The notes under the pieces: model-generated
Databases searched by the model: none
What the model was told of the DNA's origin: nothing
The model's input: the letters and a program-made list of their open reading frames with translations, nothing else
DNA from: Desulfobacca acetoxidans
Lineage (GTDB): Bacteria; Desulfobacterota; Desulfobaccia; Desulfobaccales; 0-14-0-80-60-11
Direction: 5' to 3'
DNA length: 56,040 nt
Assembly (NCBI GenBank): GCA_020722205.1
Contig: DYLF01000002.1
Location: forward strand, 1-56,040
Program-made: the position numbers and the translations under genes
Shown: one piece after another, positions 38,994 to 47,811 of the stretch
Layout of the letters: each line of letters opens with the position of its first letter
Numbering within the stretch: the first letter of the stretch is position 1

Positions 38994-40765
38994 ATGGTTT
39001 GCCGCAGAATCGTTAGCATCGTGGTCAGGCGGTGCCTATATGTATGTTCCGCCAGGACACGTTCCCGCCCCCGCTGGACGATTCTGCGCCTGGCTCCCTC
39101 ATGACGTAAGTAGTAATCCACCAAATCCGGAATCTCCTCCGGTTGACGATAGCAGATGACCTCCTCCCCTATCCTGAAAAGTTCTGCCAGTTGTTCCCGA
39201 AAGTCAGTGAGAAGAAAGCCGCCGGCCGCCGGGACATCGAATACCCGCTGGTTGACGGCCGTTTTCATCTGCAGGCTGGTGGCGTTGAAATTGATGTCAC
39301 TGGCGTTGTACACCAGCGGCAATTCTTCAAAATAATTGACCTCCGGCCGAATCTCAAAGGGAGCGGAGAGAACCCGTCGCCAATCCGAATCCCCAAAAAT
39401 GCGCGGCCGGAAAGGGGCCAGGCGGCGCACGCAACTGAGTCGGTAGTCCCGGGTGGCGGCCCAGATAATGGCGGCTTCAAGATCGGTGCGTTCGGTTCTG
39501 CTAAGACTTTGCACCATCGGATGCTGTTCTAAACCGGCTTCGGCCAGTAAAGCCTCCAGGCGGCGAAAAGGACGGTTCCGGTAAGATGCACTTAATTGTT
39601 CAAAGAGCCGCAAGAATTCTTCGGAGCCAGGCAGCCTGTCCAACTTCTTGGCCACCGACCCCAGCATGGAATTGCCCACAAAGGATACCCGCGCCTGCCA
39701 GCGCCTGCCTTTCTTCAAGGAACGGGGCCGGAAGATGTTAGCGTCCGTAGCCAAGGGCAAAGGAAAAACGCAATTAAATCCAAGGTCTTTGACCTCAGGA
39801 ATATATGAGGCGTCCCACACGAAGATGGCCGCCAGCTCACTCCGCGGTCCCTGATAGAGATTGAGAATGATCGTCGGGCTGTCCACATACCAGGAAACAG
39901 AAGGGAGGCGCAGGCGGTGGAACACCGTCAAGAGCACCCCCTCCCGATCGAAACCCAAGTGGTTGATGGTGAAGACCAAATCCGGGTTGAATGCCCTCAC
40001 ACTCTGCATGACCCGGGCGATAACCACCTCCCCCTGCTCCCGCCTCTTATCAAAGAGAACCGTCTGCACCTCATGGCCGAGCTGGCGGAAGGCAATATAG
40101 ACCTCGGGAATGAGAAAATAATCAGGATTGATAATAAGGACCTTGAGCTTTTCCTTTTTCAGACCCAGGGGACGGCTGCTCGGCAGGGTAGGGGGCTTAA
40201 GGGCCCGGATGACCTCCTGGTAGAAGTTGTCGGCTGTCCGGAGGGAAGCGGGGTGACCCCAGAAATCCACCGGCCGGCCGTTCCCCAGAGCCAGGCGTCC
40301 CCGCAAATGCTTGGCTGCCTCACCGGGGTGGGGGTGCACTACCAGGATGGTCCGGGGTCGCGTGAGAAGGGGCGTAAGATCCAGGGAGGCCAAGGCGGCC
40401 TGAAATACTTCCGCTTCTTTTTCCACCACCACCAGAAGCCGGTCCGGCTCCAGGCGGGGCAGCAGTCTCAGGAGATGATAGCCCAACCCGAACCCCAGGA
40501 CCACCAGGGGACGGGAGGTATTCATGGGAACACGCTGCACTAAGCAGTCGGCCTCTTTCCAGGGATCGCGGGGACTGTGCAGCGTCACCGGCTGGCCGCG
40601 CTCTGAGGACATTTTAATTGTGAGGTGGGGAGCCGCAGTCAGAGAAATATTTTCGAACACCGGAGGTTCAATCGGACACGGTGGTGTCAGGTCCCCATTT
40701 TCCCGGCGCTTCTTCAGTATAGCGAGGTTAGTGTCCCACACTGACATAACCGGTTTCCACCTCAT
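38990..40765 (-). CDS. CgeB-like glycosyltransferase with N-terminal Maf-like region
   Basis: 'RPLVVLGFGLGYHLLRLLPRLEPDRLLVVVEKE' and 'NQRVFDVPAAGGFLLTDFREQLAELF'; ATGA overlap with next gene. Confidence 0.75.
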   Translation of the reverse strand: MRWKPVMSVWDTNLAILKKRRENGDLTPPCPIEPPVFENISLTAAPHLTIKMSSERGQPVTLHSPRDPWKEADCLVQRVPMNTSRPLVVLGFGLGYHLLRLLPRLEPDRLLVVVEKEAEVFQAALASLDLTPLLTRPRTILVVHPHPGEAAKHLRGRLALGNGRPVDFWGHPASLRTADNFYQEVIRALKPPTLPSSRPLGLKKEKLKVLIINPDYFLIPEVYIAFRQLGHEVQTVLFDKRREQGEVVIARVMQSVRAFNPDLVFTINHLGFDREGVLLTVFHRLRLPSVSWYVDSPTIILNLYQGPRSELAAIFVWDASYIPEVKDLGFNCVFPLPLATDANIFRPRSLKKGRRWQARVSFVGNSMLGSVAKKLDRLPGSEEFLRLFEQLSASYRNRPFRRLEALLAEAGLEQHPMVQSLSRTERTDLEAAIIWAATRDYRLSCVRRLAPFRPRIFGDSDWRRVLSAPFEIRPEVNYFEELPLVYNASDINFNATSLQMKTAVNQRVFDVPAAGGFLLTDFREQLAELFRIGEEVICYRQPEEIPDLVDYYLRHEGARRRIVQRGRERVLAEHTYRHRLTTMLTILRQTI

Positions 40766-41915
40766 TAAGGAGTTGGCGGGCCTTCTGTAAGTCAGGCCTC
40801 AGGGCCAAACAGGTATTCAGTGCTTTCCGGGCTGCCTCCATATCATGAAGCTCCCGGGCCAGAAGGGCTGATTCCAACCAGACGCCGGGATGATCTGGAT
40901 AAAGTTTTTGCGCCTGCTTTAAGACCAAGGCGGCCGGATGCCAGCGGCGCAAGCGCCGCAGGCACTGCGCCTGGATCAACAGGGCGGTGAGCACCAGCTT
41001 TTCCTCAGGCTGGTCCAGGAAATAATGGCCTATACCCAACTGTAAAAAATTATTTAGACTCTGGACGGCGGGCTCAAGCTCACCCGTGCGGAACTGCTGT
41101 TGCCCTAGCTGAAACCAGGCCAAACCGTAGTCGGGATGTCGGGTCGTCAACTCTGTCAACGTTTGGCGGGACCTGTCCTCATTGCCCAGGCGATCATAAC
41201 ATTGCGCCGCCAGCACCTCCGCATGCCGGGCAATCTCTGGATTGAGAGCCGGCACCTCGGCCATTTCCCGCACTCTTTCCACGAATTCTAACGAAGTGGT
41301 TATCTGCCCGGCAAAAAAATAATGCTTGGCCAATTGATAATGGAGATAAAAATCATCCGGACGCTCAGCCAAATCCGCCAAAAGGTAGCTCAAGTTGCGT
41401 TCCGCCTTGCGCCGGCGCTGCTCCCTGGTTTCGTACCCCCAGTGATAAATTCGCACCGGAGTGACAATTTGGTCCAGACCAGGGGGATGACAAAGCTGTT
41501 CATGAACTCGGTAGCGAAAGCGAATGTCCGGGCGCCGAGGGAAAATTCGCTTCTGTAAGAGCCGGCCGCCCCCCGGTTCCACATTGGTGGCCCAGAGGAT
41601 GGCGGCGCTCTCCCGCTGGATAAGAGGCTTGAGCTGAGCGGCATCCTCTTCGGGCACGCGACTGTCGGCATCCAGCCACATGATCCAATCGCCCAGAGCC
41701 TGATCCAAAGAAAAATTACGGGCCTGGCTGAAATCATCCTGCCAGGGAAAAGCAAAGACCCTGGCCCCGAGGCGTGCGGCCAGTTCCGGAGTGCCGTCTT
41801 CGGAGCCGGTGTCCACCACTACTGCTTCATCAATATAAGGTATAAGGGGCGCCAGACTTCGGAGCAGATTGGAGCTTTCATTCTTAACGATCATGCACAG
41901 GCTCAAAATCTTCAT
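40728..41915 (-). CDS. Family 2 glycosyltransferase with TPR-like C-terminus
   Basis: 'LSLCMIVKNESSNLLRSLAPLIPYIDEAVVVDTGSEDGTPELAARLGARVFAFPWQDDFSQARNFSLDQALGDWIMWLDADSRV'. Confidence 0.88.
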   Translation of the reverse strand: MKILSLCMIVKNESSNLLRSLAPLIPYIDEAVVVDTGSEDGTPELAARLGARVFAFPWQDDFSQARNFSLDQALGDWIMWLDADSRVPEEDAAQLKPLIQRESAAILWATNVEPGGGRLLQKRIFPRRPDIRFRYRVHEQLCHPPGLDQIVTPVRIYHWGYETREQRRRKAERNLSYLLADLAERPDDFYLHYQLAKHYFFAGQITTSLEFVERVREMAEVPALNPEIARHAEVLAAQCYDRLGNEDRSRQTLTELTTRHPDYGLAWFQLGQQQFRTGELEPAVQSLNNFLQLGIGHYFLDQPEEKLVLTALLIQAQCLRRLRRWHPAALVLKQAQKLYPDHPGVWLESALLARELHDMEAARKALNTCLALRPDLQKARQLLNEVETGYVSVGH

Positions 41916-42118
41916 GTGAACTATAGTAAATAACGCGGTTTATCGAAAAAAAGGCCAGAAATTTTCTCTGCAACCGCGAAGAAAAAAAAATACGATACCT
42001 CCTTTCATATAGATGGGTGTGATAACAAAAATATTCGCCATTTGACTGCATGCCGGGCGCTACATCGACAATATCCCCTCAGAAGAGGGAAAACCTGGGC
42101 CGGGGAAAAGGGATATTC

Positions 42119-42568
42119 TTAAGCCACCACCGACCCGATGATATTCCGACGGGGAGGGCCAGGCGTGTCGGTTTCTTCAATCAGCTCCCCTCTTCTGGCC
42201 TTCCGGCAGACCTCCAGCCAGGATTCCCGCAGTTGGCTTAACATCGTTTGCACCTCTTCTACGGCCTTGAGATCCCAATTTAGATTGGCCTTGGTCAAAT
42301 GGGCGGTCATGAAGTTGTAAAGATGAAAAAGATTGGCAGCCAGCTCCCGCCCTGCCTGGAAGTTAAGAGAGGCATTGAGTTCAGCAATAATATCCAGGGC
42401 CTTGCCGATAAAAAAGCCCTTGCCGGCTGCGTCTTGGCTGGCCATTTTTTCTTTGGCTTGATTGAGAAAGGATATGGCCCCCTCATAGAGCATGACCACC
42501 AATTGGAGGCGATCAGCCGTGCTGACCTGGGTGGTGATGTACTGTTTGTGCATTGTCTGGGTTCTCAC
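42119..42568 (-). CDS. fliS: Flagellar export chaperone FliS
   Basis: 'KQYITTQVSTADRLQLVVMLYEGAISFLNQAKEKM'. Confidence 0.9.
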   Translation of the reverse strand: MRTQTMHKQYITTQVSTADRLQLVVMLYEGAISFLNQAKEKMASQDAAGKGFFIGKALDIIAELNASLNFQAGRELAANLFHLYNFMTAHLTKANLNWDLKAVEEVQTMLSQLRESWLEVCRKARRGELIEETDTPGPPRRNIIGSVVA

Positions 42569-42642
42569 GGACTTTCATCCTCCCTTGTTACTCTCTTTAT
42601 TTCTCAACAATTATGCCGTTGAGTCGGGTGTAAAACCCACCC

Positions 42643-44406
42643 CTACTTCTTACTGCTGGAAGTTATGCCCAGATTTTGTAATTGCCCTGCGATATATGTG
42701 GCTTGGTCATTAAGTTCCGCCAGCACCGATTCCAAACGGGAAAACTGCTGTAAGAGCCGCTGCTGGTAGGCTTCAATGCGCCGCTGCTCCAAGGCGATTT
42801 TATCCTCAATGCTGTCCACTATGTCCTGGTAATTGTTGATCAGGATATTTACCGGACCGGAAGTGGTGCTGAGCAGATCATTAAGCTTACTGGCAAACTC
42901 ACCGTTTTTTCCCAATTGCAGCCGCACCGTCCCTGAATATGTGCCGTCCACCAAATTAATGCGCACCGCCAAGCCGTATTCATCGTAGCCACTGCTGCCG
43001 GTCAAGGTATCGCCGGAGATCGTGGCGGCATGCCCATTGATGGTGCCGCTGGTGATCACCCCGCCGGCCACGGTCGCATTCACCGTATAAATGCCGGGTT
43101 TGGTTATTTCGGGGATAGAACTGTAATAGGTGATGTTCCCGGAGGAATCGTCGCTGATGCCCCGGAAATAGGCGGCCATGAGATCGGCCACCCCCTCAGG
43201 ATTGTCATTCAAAGCCGTGGACAAGGTGGACTCATCAATGAGAAGTTGTCCGAAGGTGTCGGAAGATTCATCCGTGTCCGTGGTAATGCCGATCTGCGGC
43301 AGGTTTATATAGGGGTCGTCAGGATCTTGAAAGCCGCTGGCATTGCCGGTGGCTATGCTGTTCAACCCGCTCTTGACGATTTGCATGGCGTAATTGCCAA
43401 ACAGGATGCCGGCCTCGCCGGTATTTTGGTCATACTTGGTCTGCTCCTTGATGTAGGCAATGACGTCATTGTACTTTTCCACCACGGCCTCGATCTCTTC
43501 CTGCATAGCCTGGGTATCGTTGCCGATGCTGACCTGCACCGCGCTGCCGCTGGTGGATAGAAGCTCAAGCCTTACTCCGGAAATAATATCAGTCACCGTA
43601 TTAGTGGCGCGCTCCATCCAGGTGCCGGCGGGATAGCCGTCCACCCGCAGTTGAGCATTCTGGGCATCCTGAGCCTCTGTAAAAGTGGTGCTCCTGAAGT
43701 CCACGGTCCCCCCGGTGCCGTCCAGGGTAGTGAGCGCGTCGGTGGCCGCGTCGAAAACAATGTCATAATCATCGCCGGTACTGTTGCCCTGCAGGACCAG
43801 GCGATAGCGGTCGGTGGTATAGCTGGGACCCATGTCCAGGACGGTGGCGGTGACCCCTGGATTGGCACCACTGGTGTTGATGGCGGTCGCCAGCTCAGAG
43901 AGGGTGGCGTTGTCAGGCACGGTAATGGAGACAGGGGTGGCGCTGCTGCCGGGATATTTGAAGGCAAAAACCTTGCTGCTGCCGCTGGCGTTGATCACCG
44001 TGCTGCTGCTGCTCAACCCGGCATGGGCATGCATATCGTTTTGTGCCAACTGGTTCACCAGCACCTGGTGGGCGCCCGCGGCGGCGGTGGAGGAAGCTGT
44101 GGCGGTGAGAACCGAAGTATTACTGGAAGTAGCCGTCTTGGCCTGAAACTGCGCGGGGGTATCGTAAGCCGCCGCAGTGGTGCGAAAATCGGTCATCTTG
44201 GTATTCAGGGTCTGCAGCGCGGCAATCTTTTCCTCCCATTCTTTCTTCCAGGCCTCCAGCTTCTCCATCTGGCGGCTTTCCACTTCCACCAGCTTCTTAA
44301 TGATGCTTTGGCTGTCAATACCGGAACCAAGCCCGGTGAAGGTTATGGCCGGCTGGTAATAAAGGGATTGACCAGTCGAGATGGCACTGATACTTGTGTC
44401 GGCCAT
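42643..44406 (-). CDS. fliD: Flagellar filament capping protein FliD
   Basis: 'FTGLGSGIDSQSIIKKLVEVESRQMEKLEAWKKEWEEKIAALQTLNTKM' and C-terminal 'QRRIEAYQQRLLQQFSRLESVLAELN'. Confidence 0.92.
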   Translation of the reverse strand: MADTSISAISTGQSLYYQPAITFTGLGSGIDSQSIIKKLVEVESRQMEKLEAWKKEWEEKIAALQTLNTKMTDFRTTAAAYDTPAQFQAKTATSSNTSVLTATASSTAAAGAHQVLVNQLAQNDMHAHAGLSSSSTVINASGSSKVFAFKYPGSSATPVSITVPDNATLSELATAINTSGANPGVTATVLDMGPSYTTDRYRLVLQGNSTGDDYDIVFDAATDALTTLDGTGGTVDFRSTTFTEAQDAQNAQLRVDGYPAGTWMERATNTVTDIISGVRLELLSTSGSAVQVSIGNDTQAMQEEIEAVVEKYNDVIAYIKEQTKYDQNTGEAGILFGNYAMQIVKSGLNSIATGNASGFQDPDDPYINLPQIGITTDTDESSDTFGQLLIDESTLSTALNDNPEGVADLMAAYFRGISDDSSGNITYYSSIPEITKPGIYTVNATVAGGVITSGTINGHAATISGDTLTGSSGYDEYGLAVRINLVDGTYSGTVRLQLGKNGEFASKLNDLLSTTSGPVNILINNYQDIVDSIEDKIALEQRRIEAYQQRLLQQFSRLESVLAELNDQATYIAGQLQNLGITSSSKK

Positions 44407-44456
44407 GCGATTCTCCTGCTGACACTACGCCTTTCAATTCCTTCTTCTGCATGCGC

Positions 44457-44472
44457 TGCAAAGCGCATACCA
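44457..44472 (-). promoter_or_regulatory. Candidate sigma54 promoter upstream of fliD
   Basis: Minus strand TGGTATG-CGCT-TTGCA: GG-N10-GC spacing, two mismatches to TGGCACG-N4-TTGCA. Confidence 0.45.
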
Positions 44473-44531
44473 CCGATGAATTAATTATGATAATAATAAG
44501 TTGGGTATGAGGGAACTAAAGGGGGAAGAAA

Positions 44532-44559
44532 GGGCAGGGAAGAAATTACCTCCCTGCCC
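44532..44559 (-). terminator. Hairpin immediately downstream of flagellin
   Basis: Perfect 9-bp inverted repeat GGGCAGGGA/TCCCTGCCC with 10-nt loop, pyrimidine-rich tail on minus strand. Confidence 0.65.
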
Positions 44560-44575
44560 GGGAAAAAGATGGGTG

Positions 44576-45460
44576 TTAAACGCCGATCAGGGTCAGAGCC
44601 AGTTGCGGCAGGGCGTTGGCCTGAGCCAGCATAGCCACCGCCGCCTGGGTAAGGATTTGGTTGCGCACGAACTCCGTCATCTCGGTGGCCACATCCACGT
44701 CAGAGATGCGAGATTCAGCCGCCTGCAGATTCTCCGCCTGAATGCTCAGATTGGAGATGGTATTGGACAGGCGGTTGGCAAGGGCGCCGAGGGAGGCCCG
44801 GATATTGTCCTTGCTGTTGATGGCGCTGTTCAGAGCATCCAGGGCATTCTGGGCCGCGGATTGAGTGCTGATGGTGTAGCCCGCCGAAGTGCTGGCGATG
44901 GAGTTGCCCACCCCCAGGGCAGAGGCGGTGGCACTGTTGATTCTGATGTAGTAATAGTCTTCCGCCGAGGCGTTGCCGGTACCGAAGTGGATTTTCATCT
45001 GGTTGCCGTCTGAGCCGTCCAGACCGGTACCGGACAGAGAGCCATCCAACAGTTTGACGCCGTTGAAGTCAGTGGCGTTGGCAATCCGGGTGATTTCCGA
45101 GGCCATGGCCTGATACTCGCTGTCCATGATCAGGCGCTGGGCGCTGGTGTAAGTGCCGGTGGCAGCCTGTTCCGCCAGTTCCTTCATCCGGGTAAGTTTT
45201 TCGTCAATTACGGAAAGAGCGCCATCGGCGGTTTGGATCATGGAGAGGGCGTCATTGGCGTTCCGTACGCCCTGGTTCAGGACCCTGATGTCGGTCCGCA
45301 TCATCTCCCGAATGGCCAAACCGGCGGCGTCATCCGACGCAGAGTTGATGCGGAGACCTGAGGAGAGTCGGGCCACGGATGTAGCCAGGCGGTTATAAGT
45401 GAAGCTCAGATTCCTGGCCGCATTCATGGCCATCAGATTGTGGTTGATGACCAAACTCAT
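44576..45460 (-). CDS. fliC: Flagellin
   Basis: N-terminus 'MSLVINHNLMAMNAARNLSFTYNRLATSVARLSSGLRINSASDDAAGLAI', C-terminus 'MLAQANALPQLALTLIGV'; start re-called downstream of 'aaggagga'. Confidence 0.93.
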   Translation of the reverse strand: MSLVINHNLMAMNAARNLSFTYNRLATSVARLSSGLRINSASDDAAGLAIREMMRTDIRVLNQGVRNANDALSMIQTADGALSVIDEKLTRMKELAEQAATGTYTSAQRLIMDSEYQAMASEITRIANATDFNGVKLLDGSLSGTGLDGSDGNQMKIHFGTGNASAEDYYYIRINSATASALGVGNSIASTSAGYTISTQSAAQNALDALNSAINSKDNIRASLGALANRLSNTISNLSIQAENLQAAESRISDVDVATEMTEFVRNQILTQAAVAMLAQANALPQLALTLIGV

Positions 45461-45582
45461 AAAAAAATCCTCCTTGATCGGTGCAAAACTGCATCCATGC
45501 GATACGAAGTCAGGCCGGGCGGGTTTTGGCTTTTTCACCTCCCTTTTCCCTGAATTCCGGTCTTCTCTTCGTTTCATTTAGG

Positions 45583-45609
45583 TTATCGGCAACAATTATT
45601 AAAACTTTA
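45583..45609 (-). promoter_or_regulatory. Sigma28 (FliA) promoter for flagellin
   Basis: Minus strand TAAAGTTT-N11-GCCGATAA, exact match to the enterobacterial FliA consensus. Confidence 0.85.
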
Positions 45610-45704
45610 AATATTATAATAATTTAGCTTTGTTAGACGCCTTTTTAAGAAGTTTCGAACCCACAATCCAAAAAGCTGAGGCAGCTAGCCTGCCGAGCCT
45701 TTGG

Positions 45705-45729
45705 AAAAAAGCCCACATGTTAGCGGGCT
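45705..45729 (-). terminator. Minus-strand terminator-like hairpin in the fliC/cbiM divergent region
   Basis: AGCCC-N10-GGGCT followed by T6 on minus strand. Confidence 0.45.
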
Positions 45730-45795
45730 GATTCCTGGGTTATCTCCCCTTGCGGAAGACGAACCTCTAACTGAAAGTCCGGTCGGGAAAATTCA

Positions 45796-45825
45796 TTGAC
45801 AGAACCAGAAGTCATTTGATATAAG
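45796..45825 (+). promoter_or_regulatory. Sigma70-type promoter for the riboswitch-cbiM transcript
   Basis: TTGACA-N18-TATAAG just upstream of the riboswitch. Confidence 0.65.
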
Positions 45826-45831
45826 CTTTAA

Positions 45832-46060
45832 CATTCGGGTGCCCAGAGGGGCTTAATAGGGAAGACGGAAAAGCCGTCGCGGTCCCGCCGCTGTGACCGG
45901 GGACGACCCCTGCACAAGCCACTGTTTCGTGAATCCGTAAAGCGAAGTGGGAAGGCGCAGGCAGTAGGATGATCCGGGAGCCAGAAGACCTGCCCGGTGT
46001 GAACACTGCGGTGCGAGAGACGCCAGGCCGAATCCTGGGCAAGGCTCCGACTGGGCCTCC
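45832..46060 (+). ncRNA. Cobalamin (B12) riboswitch
   Basis: Core 'gccgtcgcggtcccgccgctgtgaccggggacgacccctgcacaagccactg' and B12 box 'gggagccagaagacctgcc'; precedes cbiM. Confidence 0.93.
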
Positions 46061-46097
46061 CCGGCGGTCAGCTTAAGGACGAAGAAGCTGGGTATAT

Positions 46098-46128
46098 CCT
46101 TAAGTCCCCCCAGGGCTTAAGGTTTTTT
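46098..46128 (+). terminator. Intrinsic terminator of B12 riboswitch 1
   Basis: CCTTAAGTCC-ccccа-type 5-nt loop-GGGCTTAAGG (10 bp, one G-U) followed by T6. Confidence 0.85.
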
Positions 46129-46198
46129 ACTTTAGAGCTGGCCTCAGGGGAGAAATTAAGTTTTCCTCTCGTACCCCACCCATCCCAGGAGAAAATGC

Positions 46199-46804
46199 AT
46201 GCATATTTCAGAAGGAGTTCTGAGCCCCGCGGTGCTGGCCGGAGGGGCAACCCTCTCTGTGGTGGGCACTGCCCTAGGCCTAAAAAAAGTCGATTATGAG
46301 GCTATTCCCAGGGTGGGCCTCCTGTCGGCGGCTTTCTTCGTGGCCTCCCTTGTTCATGTGCCCATAGGGCCATCTTCCGTTCACCTGTTGCTGAACGGCC
46401 TCATGGGACTGTTGCTGGGCTGGGCCGCCTTTCCCGCCGTTCTCATTGGTCTTTTGCTCCAGGCTTTGCTTTTTCAGTTCGGGGGGTTGACCGTTTTGGG
46501 GGTCAACACCTTCAATGTCGCGGGGCCGGCGGTGCTCTCTTTTTATATCTTTCGGAGGTTGTTCCGTCACGGCGGGAGGTTGGCCATCGTCAGCTCATTT
46601 GTCTGTGGTTTTCTGACTGTCTTGCTAACTGCTCTCTTTACCGCTTTATCTCTCGTTTTTACTGGAGAGGGGTTTCTTACCGTCGCCCATCTGGTTCTGC
46701 TGTCCCATCTACCGGTGATGATCATAGAAGGATTTTTTACGCTGTTTGTTTATCTGTTCCTTCTTAAGGTTCGTCCGGAACTCATGGCGGCGGTCTATGC
46801 TTGA
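46199..46804 (+). CDS. cbiM: Cobalt ECF transporter substrate-specific component CbiM
   Basis: N-terminal 'MHISEGVLSPAVLAGG' metal-binding motif, 'VHVPIGPSSVHLLLNGLMGLLLGWAAFPAVLIGLLLQALLFQFGGLTVLGVNTFNVAGPAV'. Confidence 0.93.
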   Translation: MHISEGVLSPAVLAGGATLSVVGTALGLKKVDYEAIPRVGLLSAAFFVASLVHVPIGPSSVHLLLNGLMGLLLGWAAFPAVLIGLLLQALLFQFGGLTVLGVNTFNVAGPAVLSFYIFRRLFRHGGRLAIVSSFVCGFLTVLLTALFTALSLVFTGEGFLTVAHLVLLSHLPVMIIEGFFTLFVYLFLLKVRPELMAAVYA

Positions 46805-46924
46805 CCTGAGGCCGCGGAAAAAAGGGGCGCCCAGGGAAGGTTCGACCGAGACGGTGTAGCACCAAATCAATTGATTCCGCTTGTTCAAGGGACGAAAATC
46901 GCCATTGGCAAGGAAGCACCAAAC

Positions 46925-47752
46925 ATGCAGGTCGCCATTGTGTTAACCGCCTTTGGCACCACCACCAGGGCCCTTCAGACTTATAACTTTATGAACCATA
47001 TTATCCGGCAGGAATTTCGCGGTCACGAAATTCACTGGGCTTTTTCTTCCCGGATGGTCAAGGATCGCCTCAAAGAGAGCAAGGGGTTCGAGGTTAGGCA
47101 TCCCCATCAGGTCCTACAGGATCTGCATGACCGGGGCCATGGTTGGGCCGTGGTACAATCCCTGCACTTGCTGTGCGGGCACGAGTTTTATCGACTACTG
47201 GCAGAGGTAGCTCCTCTTGCTATCCGCACCAGTATCGGGTTGCCCTTATTGAGTTCTTATGAGGATTACCAGCGGTTGGGCCGGGCTTTGGGTCGGAAGG
47301 CGGATTCAAACCAGCAGGAAGCCTTGGTCTTGGTTGGTCACGGTACTGACCATCCCTCCTGGTCCGCCTATCCCGCCTTGGAAAATATCCTCCGCCGAAA
47401 GTATGATCCGGGTATCTACGTGGGAGTGGTGGAAGGATACCCTACCCGGGAACAGGTGGTGAGGGAGGTGGTTAGGGCCGGATTCCGCCGGGTCCGACTG
47501 GTTCCGCTGATGCTGGTGGCAGGGGTGCATTTCATTGAGGATTTGAGGGACGGCCCAGACTCCTGGGCCGCCGCCTTCCAGAACGCAGGGTTGAAGGTGG
47601 AGGTGGAGCCGGAGGGATTGGGAATGAGAAAAGAAGTGGTCCAAATTTTTGTTGATCATATCCGGGAGGCTTTGGATGTGATCCCGGGAACCGTTGCCTC
47701 AGAAATGCCAACCCGTGGAACAACTTGTCCCCGCACTTTGGTCTGTCCTTGA
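46925..47752 (+). CDS. cbiK: Sirohydrochlorin cobaltochelatase
   Basis: 'AIVLTAFGTTTRALQTYNFMN', 'VLVGHGTDHPSWSAYPALENILRR', 'LVPLMLVAGVHFIEDL'; start re-called from TTG 46871. Confidence 0.88.
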   Translation: MQVAIVLTAFGTTTRALQTYNFMNHIIRQEFRGHEIHWAFSSRMVKDRLKESKGFEVRHPHQVLQDLHDRGHGWAVVQSLHLLCGHEFYRLLAEVAPLAIRTSIGLPLLSSYEDYQRLGRALGRKADSNQQEALVLVGHGTDHPSWSAYPALENILRRKYDPGIYVGVVEGYPTREQVVREVVRAGFRRVRLVPLMLVAGVHFIEDLRDGPDSWAAAFQNAGLKVEVEPEGLGMRKEVVQIFVDHIREALDVIPGTVASEMPTRGTTCPRTLVCP

Positions 47753-47811
47753 AGACGAAAGGATTTGCCCGGCAAGGAGCCTGTATTCTTACCTGCCAAC
47801 CTTAAGGCATT

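Noticed and set aside
43651-44484. 277-aa plus-strand ORF opposite fliD
   Set aside because: Gly/Val-rich antisense translation; fliD frame has conserved termini
45650-45740. Possible cyclic-di-GMP riboswitch upstream of flagellin
   Set aside because: Hairpins are present, but I could not match the conserved GEMM core on either strand
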